Shown here: positions 7,501-14,518 of the stretch, piece by piece
How the letters are laid out: each line of letters starts with the position of its first letter
Numbering within the stretch: the first letter of the stretch is position 1
Assembly: GCA_038318085.1 (NCBI GenBank)
Contig: JBBQBV010000003.1
Location: 1-59,230, forward strand
DNA length: 59,230 bases
Origin: DATLGB01 sp038318085
Lineage (GTDB): Bacteria; Actinomycetota; Thermoleophilia; Solirubrobacterales; Solirubrobacteraceae
Direction of reading: 5' to 3'
Translations under genes and position numbers: made by a program
The notes under the pieces: generated by a model
Database searches by the model: none
Seen by the model: only the letters and a program-made list of their open reading frames with translations
What the model was told of the DNA's origin: nothing

Positions 7501-9845
7501 GCGAGGTCGGCCGAGTTGGGGACGGTCACGGTCGCGGTGTCGGAGTTGTTGGTCGGCACCGGGTCCGGCGTCGGGGAGGAGGCGGTCGCGGTGTTGGACA
7601 GGGCCGTGTCGTTTACCAGCACCGTCGCGGAGATCGAGATCGTCACCGAGCGGTTGCGGGCGATCGAGCCGAGGTCGCAGACGACGGCGGCCGTGCAGGT
7701 GCCCTGGGTGGGCGTCGCCACGACGTTTGCGTACGTGCCGGCGGGCAGTGCGTCGGAGACCTGGACGCTCGCCGCCGTCGACGGGCCGTTGTTGCGCGCG
7801 ACGAGCGTGAAGGTGACGGTGTCGCCTGTCGCCACGCTGCGCGGCGAGGCGGACTTGGTCAGCGAGACGTCGGCCTGCGCGTTGCCGGGGCCGGTGTCCG
7901 TCGCCGTGTTGTTGCCCGGCGTCTGGTCGCCGCCGCCCGCGACGTGAGCGGTGTTGACGACCGACGCGGACGCCGGGTCGTGGACGTCGGCGTCGACGAC
8001 GATCGCCGGATAGGAGTCGCCCGCCGCGAGCGCGTCGGAGCGCGTGCAGGTCAGGGTGAGGCCGGCGATCGCGCAGCTCCAGCCGACCCCGCCGGCGTCG
8101 TGGATGGCGTCGAAGCCCCCGGCCGCCGGGCCCGGGAACGTGTCGGTGACCGTGACCGTGCTGCCGTCGGTGGACGTGGAGCCGACGTTGCGCGCGATCA
8201 GCTGGAAGGTGGCCGTCGTGCCGCCGGCGAACGCGCCCGCGGGCGAATGGGACTTCGACAGCGCGAGGTCCGGCGTCTGGATCGTCGTCGTGACCGGCGG
8301 GGTCTTCTGGTCGACGAACGGCGTGCCGAGGGTGTCACCGGTGAAGTCGGCCAGCGCGGCGTTGGTGACCTTCTCGCCGTTGGCGGCGTTCGCGTCGACC
8401 GTGACGTCGAAGGTCACGGTGACGCTGTTGGTCGACGACGCGCCGTCGCCGAGCTGGCCGCCCTGGGTCGCCGAGGCGCCCGTGCCGAGGCGGAAGCGCA
8501 CCAGGTCGTTGGCGGCGTCGTACTCGCCGAGGTCGTCGCCGGCAGCGTCGGAGGGCGTGGCGGGGGCGTTGGGGCCACCGGTGATGCGCAGCGAGCCGGG
8601 CGTGTAGGCGGCGTTGGCGGGTATGGCGTCGCGCAGCACGAAGTTGTTCGCCTCGTCCTGGCCGGAGTTCGCGTAGTTGATCGTGTAGCGCAGGGTGTCG
8701 CCCGGGCGGTTGGGCCCGGCGGGGTTGGTCACGTTCGCGACGGACTTCGACGGCGTCACGACTGGCGCGTAGAGCTGCGTGGAGAACGTGATCACGCCCG
8801 GCAGGTACTGGTCCTGCTGCGTGGTCACGCGGATCGTCGCGCTCGTGTCCCCGTTGCCGAGGAAGCCGTCGGCGTCGAGCAGGTCGGCGTCGTAGCCGAG
8901 CTGATTGACGTAGTCGGGGCTCTTCGCGGTGAAGCGCGTGCCGAGGCGCGAGATCGAGCTGTTGAAGTAGTTGGTCGCGGGGTTCTGCGCGTTGGCGAGC
9001 GTGAATGCGCCCTTGCTCGTGAGCAGGCTCGCGGAGTCGCCGAGCAGGCCGAGATCGCCTTCGTAGGCGATGAAGCCGACCGTCGACTTGACCGCGCCGC
9101 TGGGCGGGGTCGTGAAGCCATTGACGCCGATCGAGGTCGGCGGCGCGTTGGAGACGATCGTCGAGAGGCCGTCGAAGACCGTCAGGTTGCGCGGCAGCTG
9201 CGTCGCGTCGCGGTAGGCGATCACCAGCGACCAGCCGGCGTAGTGGTCTGCTCCGGTGCCCGCCTGCACGTCGGCGACGCCGTAGGTGCCGCTGCCCGCG
9301 GACCGCACGCGGCTGGTGACGTTGACGAAGGCCTGATAGCGCCCGGGGTTGAGGGTCGAGTCGTCGAGCACGGAGGCCGTCAGCGTCGCGTAGCCGCTGT
9401 CGCCCGGGGCGCGGAGCTTCACGGCGGACCGTCCGGCGGGGCTTGTGTCCTGCGCCGCGGCGCCGCCGGGGCCCGCGGAGTGGTCGGCGCCGTAGTAGAG
9501 CCCGGCGAACAGGACCGTCGAGCCCGCGGGCAGCGCGAGGTCGGCGGTGGAGGAGTTGAACGTCGTGGCATCGGCGTCGACGTCGACGTAGCTCATCGGC
9601 CGTCCGGCCGCGAAGAAGTTGTTGTTGAGGTTCGCGAGGGTCGGGTTGGTGCCGTCGCGCGCGGCCGCGCACTGGCTGTCCGCTGTGGGGCAGGACTCCA
9701 GCGTGTTGCCGACGATGGTGATGTCGCCCGCGTCGTTGGCGCTGAAGCGGGGGGTGAAGCCGCGGTCGGCGTGGGCACTGGGCGCGAGCCCAGCGAACAT
9801 CATGACGACTACGGCCGTAACCGTGACTGCATACCTCGTGGCCAT
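4491..9845 (-). CDS. Giant secreted protein with about eleven DUF11 repeats
   Basis: A 1784-residue protein. ATG 9845 is preferred because it is followed by a textbook signal peptide (MATRYAVTVTAVVVMMFAGL, cleavage near 'SAHA'). Residues 28-360 form an N-terminal beta-rich domain with Cys-x8-Cys near the start. Then follow about eleven repeats of roughly 120 residues, each opening with a D-(L/V)-x-(L/I)-x-K strand and containing 'xNxGPSxA' and 'DxLPAG', the DUF11 pattern. The last two repeats are more basic, and the protein ends in an Arg-rich tail with no LPxTG sorting signal or C-terminal membrane helix. A role in the cell surface or matrix is inferred. The next gene (L,D-transpeptidase) overlaps its 3' end. 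Confidence 0.85.
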   Translation of the reverse strand: MATRYAVTVTAVVVMMFAGLAPSAHADRGFTPRFSANDAGDITIVGNTLESCPTADSQCAAARDGTNPTLANLNNNFFAAGRPMSYVDVDADATTFNSSTADLALPAGSTVLFAGLYYGADHSAGPGGAAAQDTSPAGRSAVKLRAPGDSGYATLTASVLDDSTLNPGRYQAFVNVTSRVRSAGSGTYGVADVQAGTGADHYAGWSLVIAYRDATQLPRNLTVFDGLSTIVSNAPPTSIGVNGFTTPPSGAVKSTVGFIAYEGDLGLLGDSASLLTSKGAFTLANAQNPATNYFNSSISRLGTRFTAKSPDYVNQLGYDADLLDADGFLGNGDTSATIRVTTQQDQYLPGVITFSTQLYAPVVTPSKSVANVTNPAGPNRPGDTLRYTINYANSGQDEANNFVLRDAIPANAAYTPGSLRITGGPNAPATPSDAAGDDLGEYDAANDLVRFRLGTGASATQGGQLGDGASSTNSVTVTFDVTVDANAANGEKVTNAALADFTGDTLGTPFVDQKTPPVTTTIQTPDLALSKSHSPAGAFAGGTTATFQLIARNVGSTSTDGSTVTVTDTFPGPAAGGFDAIHDAGGVGWSCAIAGLTLTCTRSDALAAGDSYPAIVVDADVHDPASASVVNTAHVAGGGDQTPGNNTATDTGPGNAQADVSLTKSASPRSVATGDTVTFTLVARNNGPSTAASVQVSDALPAGTYANVVATPTQGTCTAAVVCDLGSIARNRSVTISISATVLVNDTALSNTATASSPTPDPVPTNNSDTATVTVPNSADLAITKTGSPQNPQVGAAFTYTLLVRNLGPGDASGLAVTDDLPDALAAPVVSAPAGWTCNAPATGGTVRCSSAALANGASSAITISGTIAPAAGGRFFTNGASVASSSHDPNSSNNTDSTTITASPAADLSLTKQFHTNAAATASDPVNAGDQVTFDLVLTNNGPSDATGVTITDPLPAGLTFVSSNTGACTSAAGRLHCAVGALANGATFSARITADVAAAGTATGILNQATATGDQGDPVPSNNAGQDTLTVNPSADVAIRKTAPTTAAVGDTVAYTLDVSNHGPSTAVNVRVSDALPAGTTLVSTVAPAGATCASPAGGGTGTISCTFSSLASGAGATISVSVRIGASLAGTTFANTAAVASDTFDPGLLNNDDQAAVTVDPQADLQVVKTASVANPRVGEDVTYTLAVSNHGPSDATGVVVTDTLPAGVDFIRADAGCLAGVSVVTCAIGPVAAGQTVQRQITVQTTFGNAGAPARNSATVSGNEVDPDPTNNTSAVDVDVQQQIDLRLTKTVSDATPAANSDFEYTLSVFNNGPSPATAVVIADPLPTGVDYVSGPGDCTVGLRTVSCAIGTVAAKARIARTITVHATPAAAGAALTNGATVAGAEPEVNPSNNQATADVTVGPLVDLAITKTASDPTPASGARLAYVLTVANAGPSAATNVVVGDLVPAGLTLVSATPSQGTCAGATCALGTIAAGGAAQVELVTTVIAPGGTPVANTATVTSDEPDATPADNTATTTVDVIAAPPGPVAAPLLHIDKLVDKAAAKVGDKLHYRIVVDNRGDAAATGVRVTDTFTGSADVRSVSASAGTCTQRQPVTCALGTIAAKHSVTIKLTARATARGRLRNTATMQAAGDPAVIGGDQDVAGTDVSGGAAALRVTKRAGRRRVASGSLVGYRITVRNLGPVTALGVRVCDRVPRGESFYSAPGARFRGGRACWKVGSLRTGRTQTFTIRVRAQNAPRARTVRNVAGARATNAARRSAGARVRMLPAAVRPGGVTG

Positions 9846-9860
9846 GCCCGCCAGCTCCCC

Positions 9861-9900
9861 GTCGTTTCGGGTGCCGAACCTCGCCGGCACCGCTGACGAC
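9861..9900 (-). ncRNA. Candidate structured 5' leader of the DUF11 gene
   Basis: On either strand the 40 bases fold as GTCGT, 5-base side, GTGCCG, 8-base loop, CGGCAC, 5-base side, ACGAC: two perfect stems separated by a symmetric 5 x 5 internal loop. It ends 16 bases upstream of the ATG at 9845, with a GGGGAG purine run between. It could control translation of the surface protein. I could not match it to a known riboswitch class. The rest of 9901-10051 holds no other feature I can support. Confidence 0.35.
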
Positions 9901-10051
9901 TCCTATCGGTGCGCAGCGGCCAGCGCATGAGCGCCGCGCCGCCGGTTGCGTCGACCGCAGCCGCGGTCTTCACCTCCGCCCGGCAGTCAGCCGTCTGACG
10001 GCAACGGCTCCCCCGGGGGCCGAATCCGACCGCCCCGCCGTCTAAGCGGGC

Positions 10052-11290
10052 ATGGGCCCGGCGCGAACGACCAACGACAGCGTGATCGCGGTGGTGCAGG
10101 AGAACGCGGCGTCGCTGATGCGCCTGGCGCGGCGGCACTCGCTCTGCGACGACGACGCGGCGGACGCTTACCAGCGCGCGATCGAGATCTACCTGGGACG
10201 CGCGGAGCGCGTCGACGGCGCCAGGGCGGGAGCGTGGCTGCGGACGGTGTGCAAGCACGAGGCGATGCGCATCCGGGCGGCGCGCCAGCGCGTGCTGCCC
10301 GCCGTGGAGGTGGCGTGGGACACGCATCCCTCCCTCGACGCGCGCGAGCTCGACGAGCGGGCCGCCTCGCTGGAGCGGGTGGCGCGGGCGGCGGAGGCGC
10401 TGGCGGCGTGCAAGCCCGACGAGGTGCGGGCGATGCTGCTCAAGGCCGACGGGTCGTCGTATGCGGAGATCGGCGAGCTGTTCGGCTGGACGCACACGAA
10501 GGTCAACCGCTGCCTCGTCGAGGGGCGGGCACGCTTCCTGCGCCACTTCTCGGCGATCGAGTCCGGCGCGGCGTGCGACCACTACTCGCCCGTGCTCTCC
10601 TCGATCGTGGATGGTGAGGCGACGCCGGACGACTTCGCGCGGCTGCGCCCGCATCTGCGGCACTGCGTCGGCTGCCGCGCGACGCTGAAGGCGATGTACG
10701 CGTCCGAGCCCGCGCTGAAGGCCCTGCTTCCGGCCGGAGCGCTCGTGCTCGCGGTCCCCGATCCGGGCGGCGCGCTCGTCCGCGCCTACGAGTCGGTCGC
10801 CGCCGGTCTCGGGGACTTGGTGGTGCGCGCCCATGCCGTCCTGGAGGCGGTCACCTCGACCAAGACCGCCGCCGTAATGGTCTCGACGGCCGCGATGGCG
10901 GCGGGCGGCGCCGCGGCGGTCGACCGCACGGCCGACACCGCGGACGCGGCGTCGCCGGGGGCGGTCCGCGCCCTGCCGCGGCCGGCCCGTCGGGCGGCCG
11001 CCAGGGTCGCCGCCGCGCGCGTCCCGGCGACCGCGACGCCGACGCCCACGCCGGCACTGGCCCCGCCCGCCGTGACCCCCGAGCCGGCGCCTGACCCGAC
11101 GCCGACGCCGAGCGCTACGGCGACGCCGGCAGCAAGTCCTGAGTTCACCATCGAGCGGCCCGCGCGGACGGCGCCGCGGACAGCGGGGTCGGGGACAGCA
11201 GCGCCGGGGACCGCAGCGTCGGGGACGGCGCCGCAGCGGCGACGCGGATCGGCCGGCGGCGGCGCCGACGAGTTCGCCTTCGAGGGCTGA
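10052..11290 (+). CDS. ECF-like sigma factor fused to a zinc-binding anti-sigma-like domain
   Basis: A 412-residue protein. Residues about 8-75 resemble sigma region 2 (DDDAADAYQRAIEIYLGRA, then AWLRTVCKHEAMR) and about 110-160 region 4, with 'SSYAEIGELFGWTHTKVNR' as the helix-turn-helix. Residues about 175-215 carry a zinc-finger of the anti-sigma (zf-HC2/ZAS) type: a Cys, then H-x3-C-x2-C in HLRHCVGC. A weakly hydrophobic stretch (about 275-295) follows, then a long Pro/Thr/Ala-rich tail ending DEFAFEG. The arrangement suggests a self-inhibited sigma factor tethered at the membrane with the tail outside, but topology is inferred. It is divergent from the DUF11 gene, which could be its target. 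Confidence 0.75.
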   Translation: MGPARTTNDSVIAVVQENAASLMRLARRHSLCDDDAADAYQRAIEIYLGRAERVDGARAGAWLRTVCKHEAMRIRAARQRVLPAVEVAWDTHPSLDARELDERAASLERVARAAEALAACKPDEVRAMLLKADGSSYAEIGELFGWTHTKVNRCLVEGRARFLRHFSAIESGAACDHYSPVLSSIVDGEATPDDFARLRPHLRHCVGCRATLKAMYASEPALKALLPAGALVLAVPDPGGALVRAYESVAAGLGDLVVRAHAVLEAVTSTKTAAVMVSTAAMAAGGAAAVDRTADTADAASPGAVRALPRPARRAAARVAAARVPATATPTPTPALAPPAVTPEPAPDPTPTPSATATPAASPEFTIERPARTAPRTAGSGTAAPGTAASGTAPQRRRGSAGGGADEFAFEG

Positions 11291-11678
11291 ACCTCGGCGG
11301 CGGTCGAAGATTCGGCATCCAATGCATGCCCAATCTGCGGATGGTCTGGCGACGCCAGACCGCGGGCCGCTTACAGCGCCTTGTACAACGCCTCGAACAC
11401 GCGCACGAAGCGCCGACCGAGCTCAGCGGCGCCCGGTCGCGGCGGTCGTGCACGACGATCGGCGCGTAGCGGACGGGCGGAGGGGCCGGGACGGGCATTG
11501 GGGTGGCCACCCTATGCGCGCGCCCGCCCCGGTCTCCGATACACGCAGTGAAGCTTGTCCCTCCTGGGATCCAGGGGCCCGCCTTCACCGAGCGGCATCA
11601 CCTGGCGGCCGCCTGACCGCCGCGAGCTCGGCGGAGGCGGGCTCTGTCGTTGACGCGCGCGGCTGGCACCATGTCGCC
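11291..11678. other. 388-base gene-poor stretch with a hairpin and degraded coding traces
   Basis: No convincing gene lies here. At 11343-11361 GGTCTGGC-gac-GCCAGACC is a perfect 8-bp hairpin, listed separately. Between about 11371 and 11480 the minus strand can be read as 'ELGRRFVRVFEALYKAL' before a TAA, and, in another frame just upstream, as 'VRYAPIVVHDRRDRAPLSS'. Neither frame has a usable start, and switching between them needs a frameshift, so a decayed gene is possible. The right part (11480-11678) has only short dyads such as CCTGG-gat-CCAGG. Confidence 0.4.
11333..11361. terminator. Strong hairpin after the sigma fusion gene
   Basis: GGTCTGGC (11343-11350), loop gac, GCCAGACC (11354-11361): perfect 8-bp stem 53 bases past the stop at 11290. 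No U-tract follows, as is usual for very GC-rich actinobacteria. It is preceded by ATCTGCGGATGG (11333-11344), the same 12 bases found at 2318-2329 in the hairpin after the patatin gene. Confidence 0.4.
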
Positions 11679-12161
11679 ATGGCCCCCTCCGACGACGTGG
11701 TGCTGGCCACCGTGCGCGACTTCACGGACCGCTCCGGCGCCGTGCGCGTGGTCGTGGTGCTCGATCGCGGCGACGACCGCGCGGCGCCCGTGATCGAGTG
11801 CGGGCCCGAGGAGCCGGTGACGATCGACCACGCTGGGGAGACCTTCGCCGTCGCCCCCGCGGACCTGCTCGGCGTGCTGCCGATCCATGTCCATCTGCCG
11901 GTCTCGCCCGTCCCGGCGACGGCGCTGGAGTTCGACCCGGCCCTCGGCCAGGCGACCGGTCCGATCGGCGCCGTCGAGGCGCTCGCCCTGGCGGTCAAGG
12001 CGCTCGCCGCCGAGCTCGGGGGACGCACGGTCGCCGTCGCCGCCTTCGCGACCCGGTCGGGCCAGCCGCTGAGCATCGCCGCGCGCCCGGGAGAGCCGAT
12101 CCTTCTCGGCATGGGCGACGACCAGTTCGAGCTCCCGACCCGCGGCCCAGGAGCCGTCTAG
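11679..12161 (+). CDS. Uncharacterised protein
   Basis: A 160-residue soluble protein starting at ATG 11679. It has two halves: a beta-rich N-terminal part (TVRDFTDRSGAVRVVVVLDRG ... GETFAVAPADL, residues 10-65) and an alpha/beta C-terminal part with 'VEALALAVKALAAELGGRTVAVAAF'. No catalytic motif, signal peptide or membrane segment is visible. The codon pattern and the absence of rival frames support it as a real gene. It lies 12 bases before the gene at 12174 and may be co-transcribed with it. I do not recognise the family. Confidence 0.6.
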   Translation: MAPSDDVVLATVRDFTDRSGAVRVVVVLDRGDDRAAPVIECGPEEPVTIDHAGETFAVAPADLLGVLPIHVHLPVSPVPATALEFDPALGQATGPIGAVEALALAVKALAAELGGRTVAVAAFATRSGQPLSIAARPGEPILLGMGDDQFELPTRGPGAV

Positions 12162-12173
12162 CCTGCTTTTCGC

Positions 12174-13007
12174 GTGGGGATCTTCTGCCGCCACAACCGC
12201 CTCGAGGCCAACTGCCCGATCTGCTCGCGCGAGAAGCCGGCGGCGCCGCGCGGCCGATCCGCACCGCGCCGCGCCGGCGGCGCGCCGCCCGCGCGCCGCC
12301 ACGGCTCGGGGTCGCGTGCCGGGCACATGACGACCAAGCGCCTCGCCCGCGCGACCGAGGACGGGTACCGCAACGAGCTCATCCCCGGCGTGAAGGCGAC
12401 CGCCGACGCGGAGCGCCTCGCCGCGGCGCTCGCGGTCGCCCAAGCGCGGCTGCGGCCCCCCGGCCCGTACCCGGTGATCGCCGAGATCGACGACCCCGGG
12501 GCGGCCACGCGGCTCGCGTTCCTGCTCGCCTTCGCGGGACCCGACCGCCCGGAGGTCCAGGAGGCCGTGCTCGGCGGCGCCATGCCCGAGGACGCCGAGC
12601 CCGCCCTGGCGGCCTTCAGCCGCTGGACGGCGCCGCCGGACGTCTCCGCCTGGGACCCGCAGCGGCGCTTCGCGCGGACGTTCGACCGGCTCGCCTTCCC
12701 CGGCTTCGGCCGCGCCGCGCGCTTTGAGTTCCTCGTCACGCTCGGTGCCGCGGGGGTGCAGGAACTCGAGGCTGACGCCCTGCACGTGGCCGTCGCCCAC
12801 GACGACGCCACGACCCTCGCCGCCAAGCGCGCGCTGAACTCCGGCGACGCGATGCTGCTCGAGCGCCGCGCCGCCGCACTGGCGCAGGCCGCGGGCGTGC
12901 CGATCGCCGCGCTGGACCGCGGCCTGGCGCTGTGGGACCGCACGGCCCCGCTGGAGCCGGCAGCGGCCGAGCTCGGGTCGATCCGGGCCGGGCTGCGCCT
13001 CGGGTGA
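12174..13007 (+). CDS. Uncharacterised protein with N-terminal Cys/His motif; possible aGPT-Pplase-like domain
   Basis: A 277-residue protein, GTG start at 12174. Residues 5-17 read CRHNRLEANCPIC, a Cys-His-Cys-Cys cluster that could bind a metal, followed by an Arg/Pro/Ala-rich linker (to about residue 50). The remaining 220 residues are helical, with 'TTKRLARATEDGYRNELIPG', 'RRFARTFDRLAFPGFGRAARFEFL' and 'AKRALNSGDAMLLERRAAAL'. The layout recalls the alpha-glutamyl/putrescinyl thymine pyrophosphorylase (clade 3) domain, but this is from memory of the pattern and is uncertain. The 12-base gap to the gene before suggests an operon. Confidence 0.55.
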   Translation: MGIFCRHNRLEANCPICSREKPAAPRGRSAPRRAGGAPPARRHGSGSRAGHMTTKRLARATEDGYRNELIPGVKATADAERLAAALAVAQARLRPPGPYPVIAEIDDPGAATRLAFLLAFAGPDRPEVQEAVLGGAMPEDAEPALAAFSRWTAPPDVSAWDPQRRFARTFDRLAFPGFGRAARFEFLVTLGAAGVQELEADALHVAVAHDDATTLAAKRALNSGDAMLLERRAAALAQAAGVPIAALDRGLALWDRTAPLEPAAAELGSIRAGLRLG

Positions 13008-13097
13008 TCCGCCCGTTGGACCCCGGCCGCGCGCCGGCCGTCCTGGCCGGAGGGCTGACGATCGCCGAGCCCGAGCGGGTAGCGTCTCCCGGCTGAC

Positions 13098-14507
13098 ATG
13101 GCTGGCACCGCCGCTCCCTCGCGCCTCCGGCGCCTGCCTGTCGCCTCGGGCGCGCCCGCAGCCGTCAAGGAGCGCTCGTGGGCGCCGATGGTCGCGGCGT
13201 GCGTGGGCCTCGCTGCGCTGTCGCTGCTCGCGCCCGGCACTCCGACCTACGATCCGATGTCGTGGATCGTCTGGGGCCGGGAGATCGCCCACGGCTCCCT
13301 GGACACGATGACGGGGCCGTCGTGGAAGCCGCTTCCGATGCTCTTCACGGTGCCGTTCTCGCTGCTCGGCGACCAGCTCGCGCCGGCGCTGTGGCTCGTG
13401 GTCGCGCGCGCCGGCGGACTGCTCGGCGTGGCCATGGGCTTCCGCCTCGCCGCGCGGCTGGCCGGACCGGTCGCCGGGGTGTTCGCGGCGGCGGCGATTC
13501 TCACCTCCGAGGGCTACGCCTACCACGCCTACCGCGGCAACTCCGAAGGGCTGCTGGTGGGGCTCACGCTGTGGGCGGTGGAGCGTCACCTCGACGGGCG
13601 GCGCACCGCGGCGTTCGGGCTCGGGCTGGGTGCCGCGCTGCTGCGCCCGGAGGTGTGGCCGATGTGGGGGCTCTACGGGCTCTGGTTGGCGTGGCTTGAG
13701 CCGGCCCGGCGCAAGCTGGTCCTCGCCGGTTGCGCGGTCATCCCGATCGCGTGGTTTGTGCCTGAGTACCTCGGCTCGGGTGACTTGCTGCGCGCCGCCG
13801 CCCGCGCGCGCGCGCCGAACCTGGACTCGGCCGCCTACGCGGCGTTCCCCGCCTGGGAGGTCCTGCGCCAGTCGGCCATGCTCGTGCCGCTCGTCGTCGG
13901 CGCAGGTGCGCTCGCCGCGGTCGCCGTCGCGCTGAAGCGCCGCACGGGCGACCACGACCGCGTGGTGCTCCTGCTCGCCGGCTCGGCGGCCGCGCTGCTG
14001 GCCGCCGTGGCGGTGATGACCCAGGCCGGCTTCAGCGGGAACTTGCGCTACGTGCTGCTGCCGCTCGCCTTCATCGTCGTGCTCGGCGGCGCGGGTTGGG
14101 TGGAGGCGGTGCGGGCGCTGCGCGGCCGCGCCGGGCTGGCCGCGGCCGTGGCGGCGGCGGCGCTCGGCGTCGCCGGGGTCGCGCTGGCAGCGCTCGACGA
14201 TGCGCCGGCGCTGCGCGACCAGGTCGTGGCGGCCGGCCGCGAGGCGGCGTTGATCGACGATCTGCACACGCTCGTGCGGCGCGCGGGCGGGCCCGCGCGA
14301 TTCACCGCCTGCCGCGCCGTGTACGCCACGCGCTTTCAGGTGCCGAGCGTCGCATGGGAGCTGCACCTCCATCTCGAGCAGGTGGAGATCTTCGCGCTGC
14401 CGCCCGGCACGACGCTGGCGCCGCGCGATTCGCGGCTCGCGCACGACCCGCGTTTCCGGCGCTTCGCGGCGAGCCCGGAGTGGGTCGCCGCGCAGTCCTG
14501 TCCCTAG
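13098..14507 (+). CDS. GT-C type integral membrane glycosyltransferase-like protein
   Basis: A 469-residue polytopic membrane protein with roughly ten hydrophobic segments between residues 30 and 365. The first periplasmic loop carries an Asp (D52 in PTYDPMSWIVWGREI), as in GT-C enzymes that use polyprenyl-phosphate sugars. The C-terminal 100 residues ('HTLVRRAGGPARFTACRAVYA...') form a soluble outside domain. Specific donor and acceptor cannot be told from sequence. The gene lies 11 bases upstream of a second GT-C gene (14519) and both are probably one transcript with the FAD enzyme at 16168, suggesting polysaccharide or glycolipid assembly. Confidence 0.7.
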   Translation: MAGTAAPSRLRRLPVASGAPAAVKERSWAPMVAACVGLAALSLLAPGTPTYDPMSWIVWGREIAHGSLDTMTGPSWKPLPMLFTVPFSLLGDQLAPALWLVVARAGGLLGVAMGFRLAARLAGPVAGVFAAAAILTSEGYAYHAYRGNSEGLLVGLTLWAVERHLDGRRTAAFGLGLGAALLRPEVWPMWGLYGLWLAWLEPARRKLVLAGCAVIPIAWFVPEYLGSGDLLRAAARARAPNLDSAAYAAFPAWEVLRQSAMLVPLVVGAGALAAVAVALKRRTGDHDRVVLLLAGSAAALLAAVAVMTQAGFSGNLRYVLLPLAFIVVLGGAGWVEAVRALRGRAGLAAAVAAAALGVAGVALAALDDAPALRDQVVAAGREAALIDDLHTLVRRAGGPARFTACRAVYATRFQVPSVAWELHLHLEQVEIFALPPGTTLAPRDSRLAHDPRFRRFAASPEWVAAQSCP

Positions 14508-14518
14508 GCTTTTGACCC

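Noticed and set aside
6912..9896. A 994-residue open frame on the plus strand
   Set aside because: It is antisense to the DUF11 gene. The translation is Arg/Gly/Val-rich with no domain signal, as is typical of shadow frames in GC-rich DNA. The minus-strand gene has a signal peptide and clear repeats.
11598..14444. A 948-residue minus-strand frame opposite the unknown genes and the first GT-C gene
   Set aside because: Low-complexity Arg/Gln/His-rich shadow; the plus-strand genes have consistent codon use and membrane helices.
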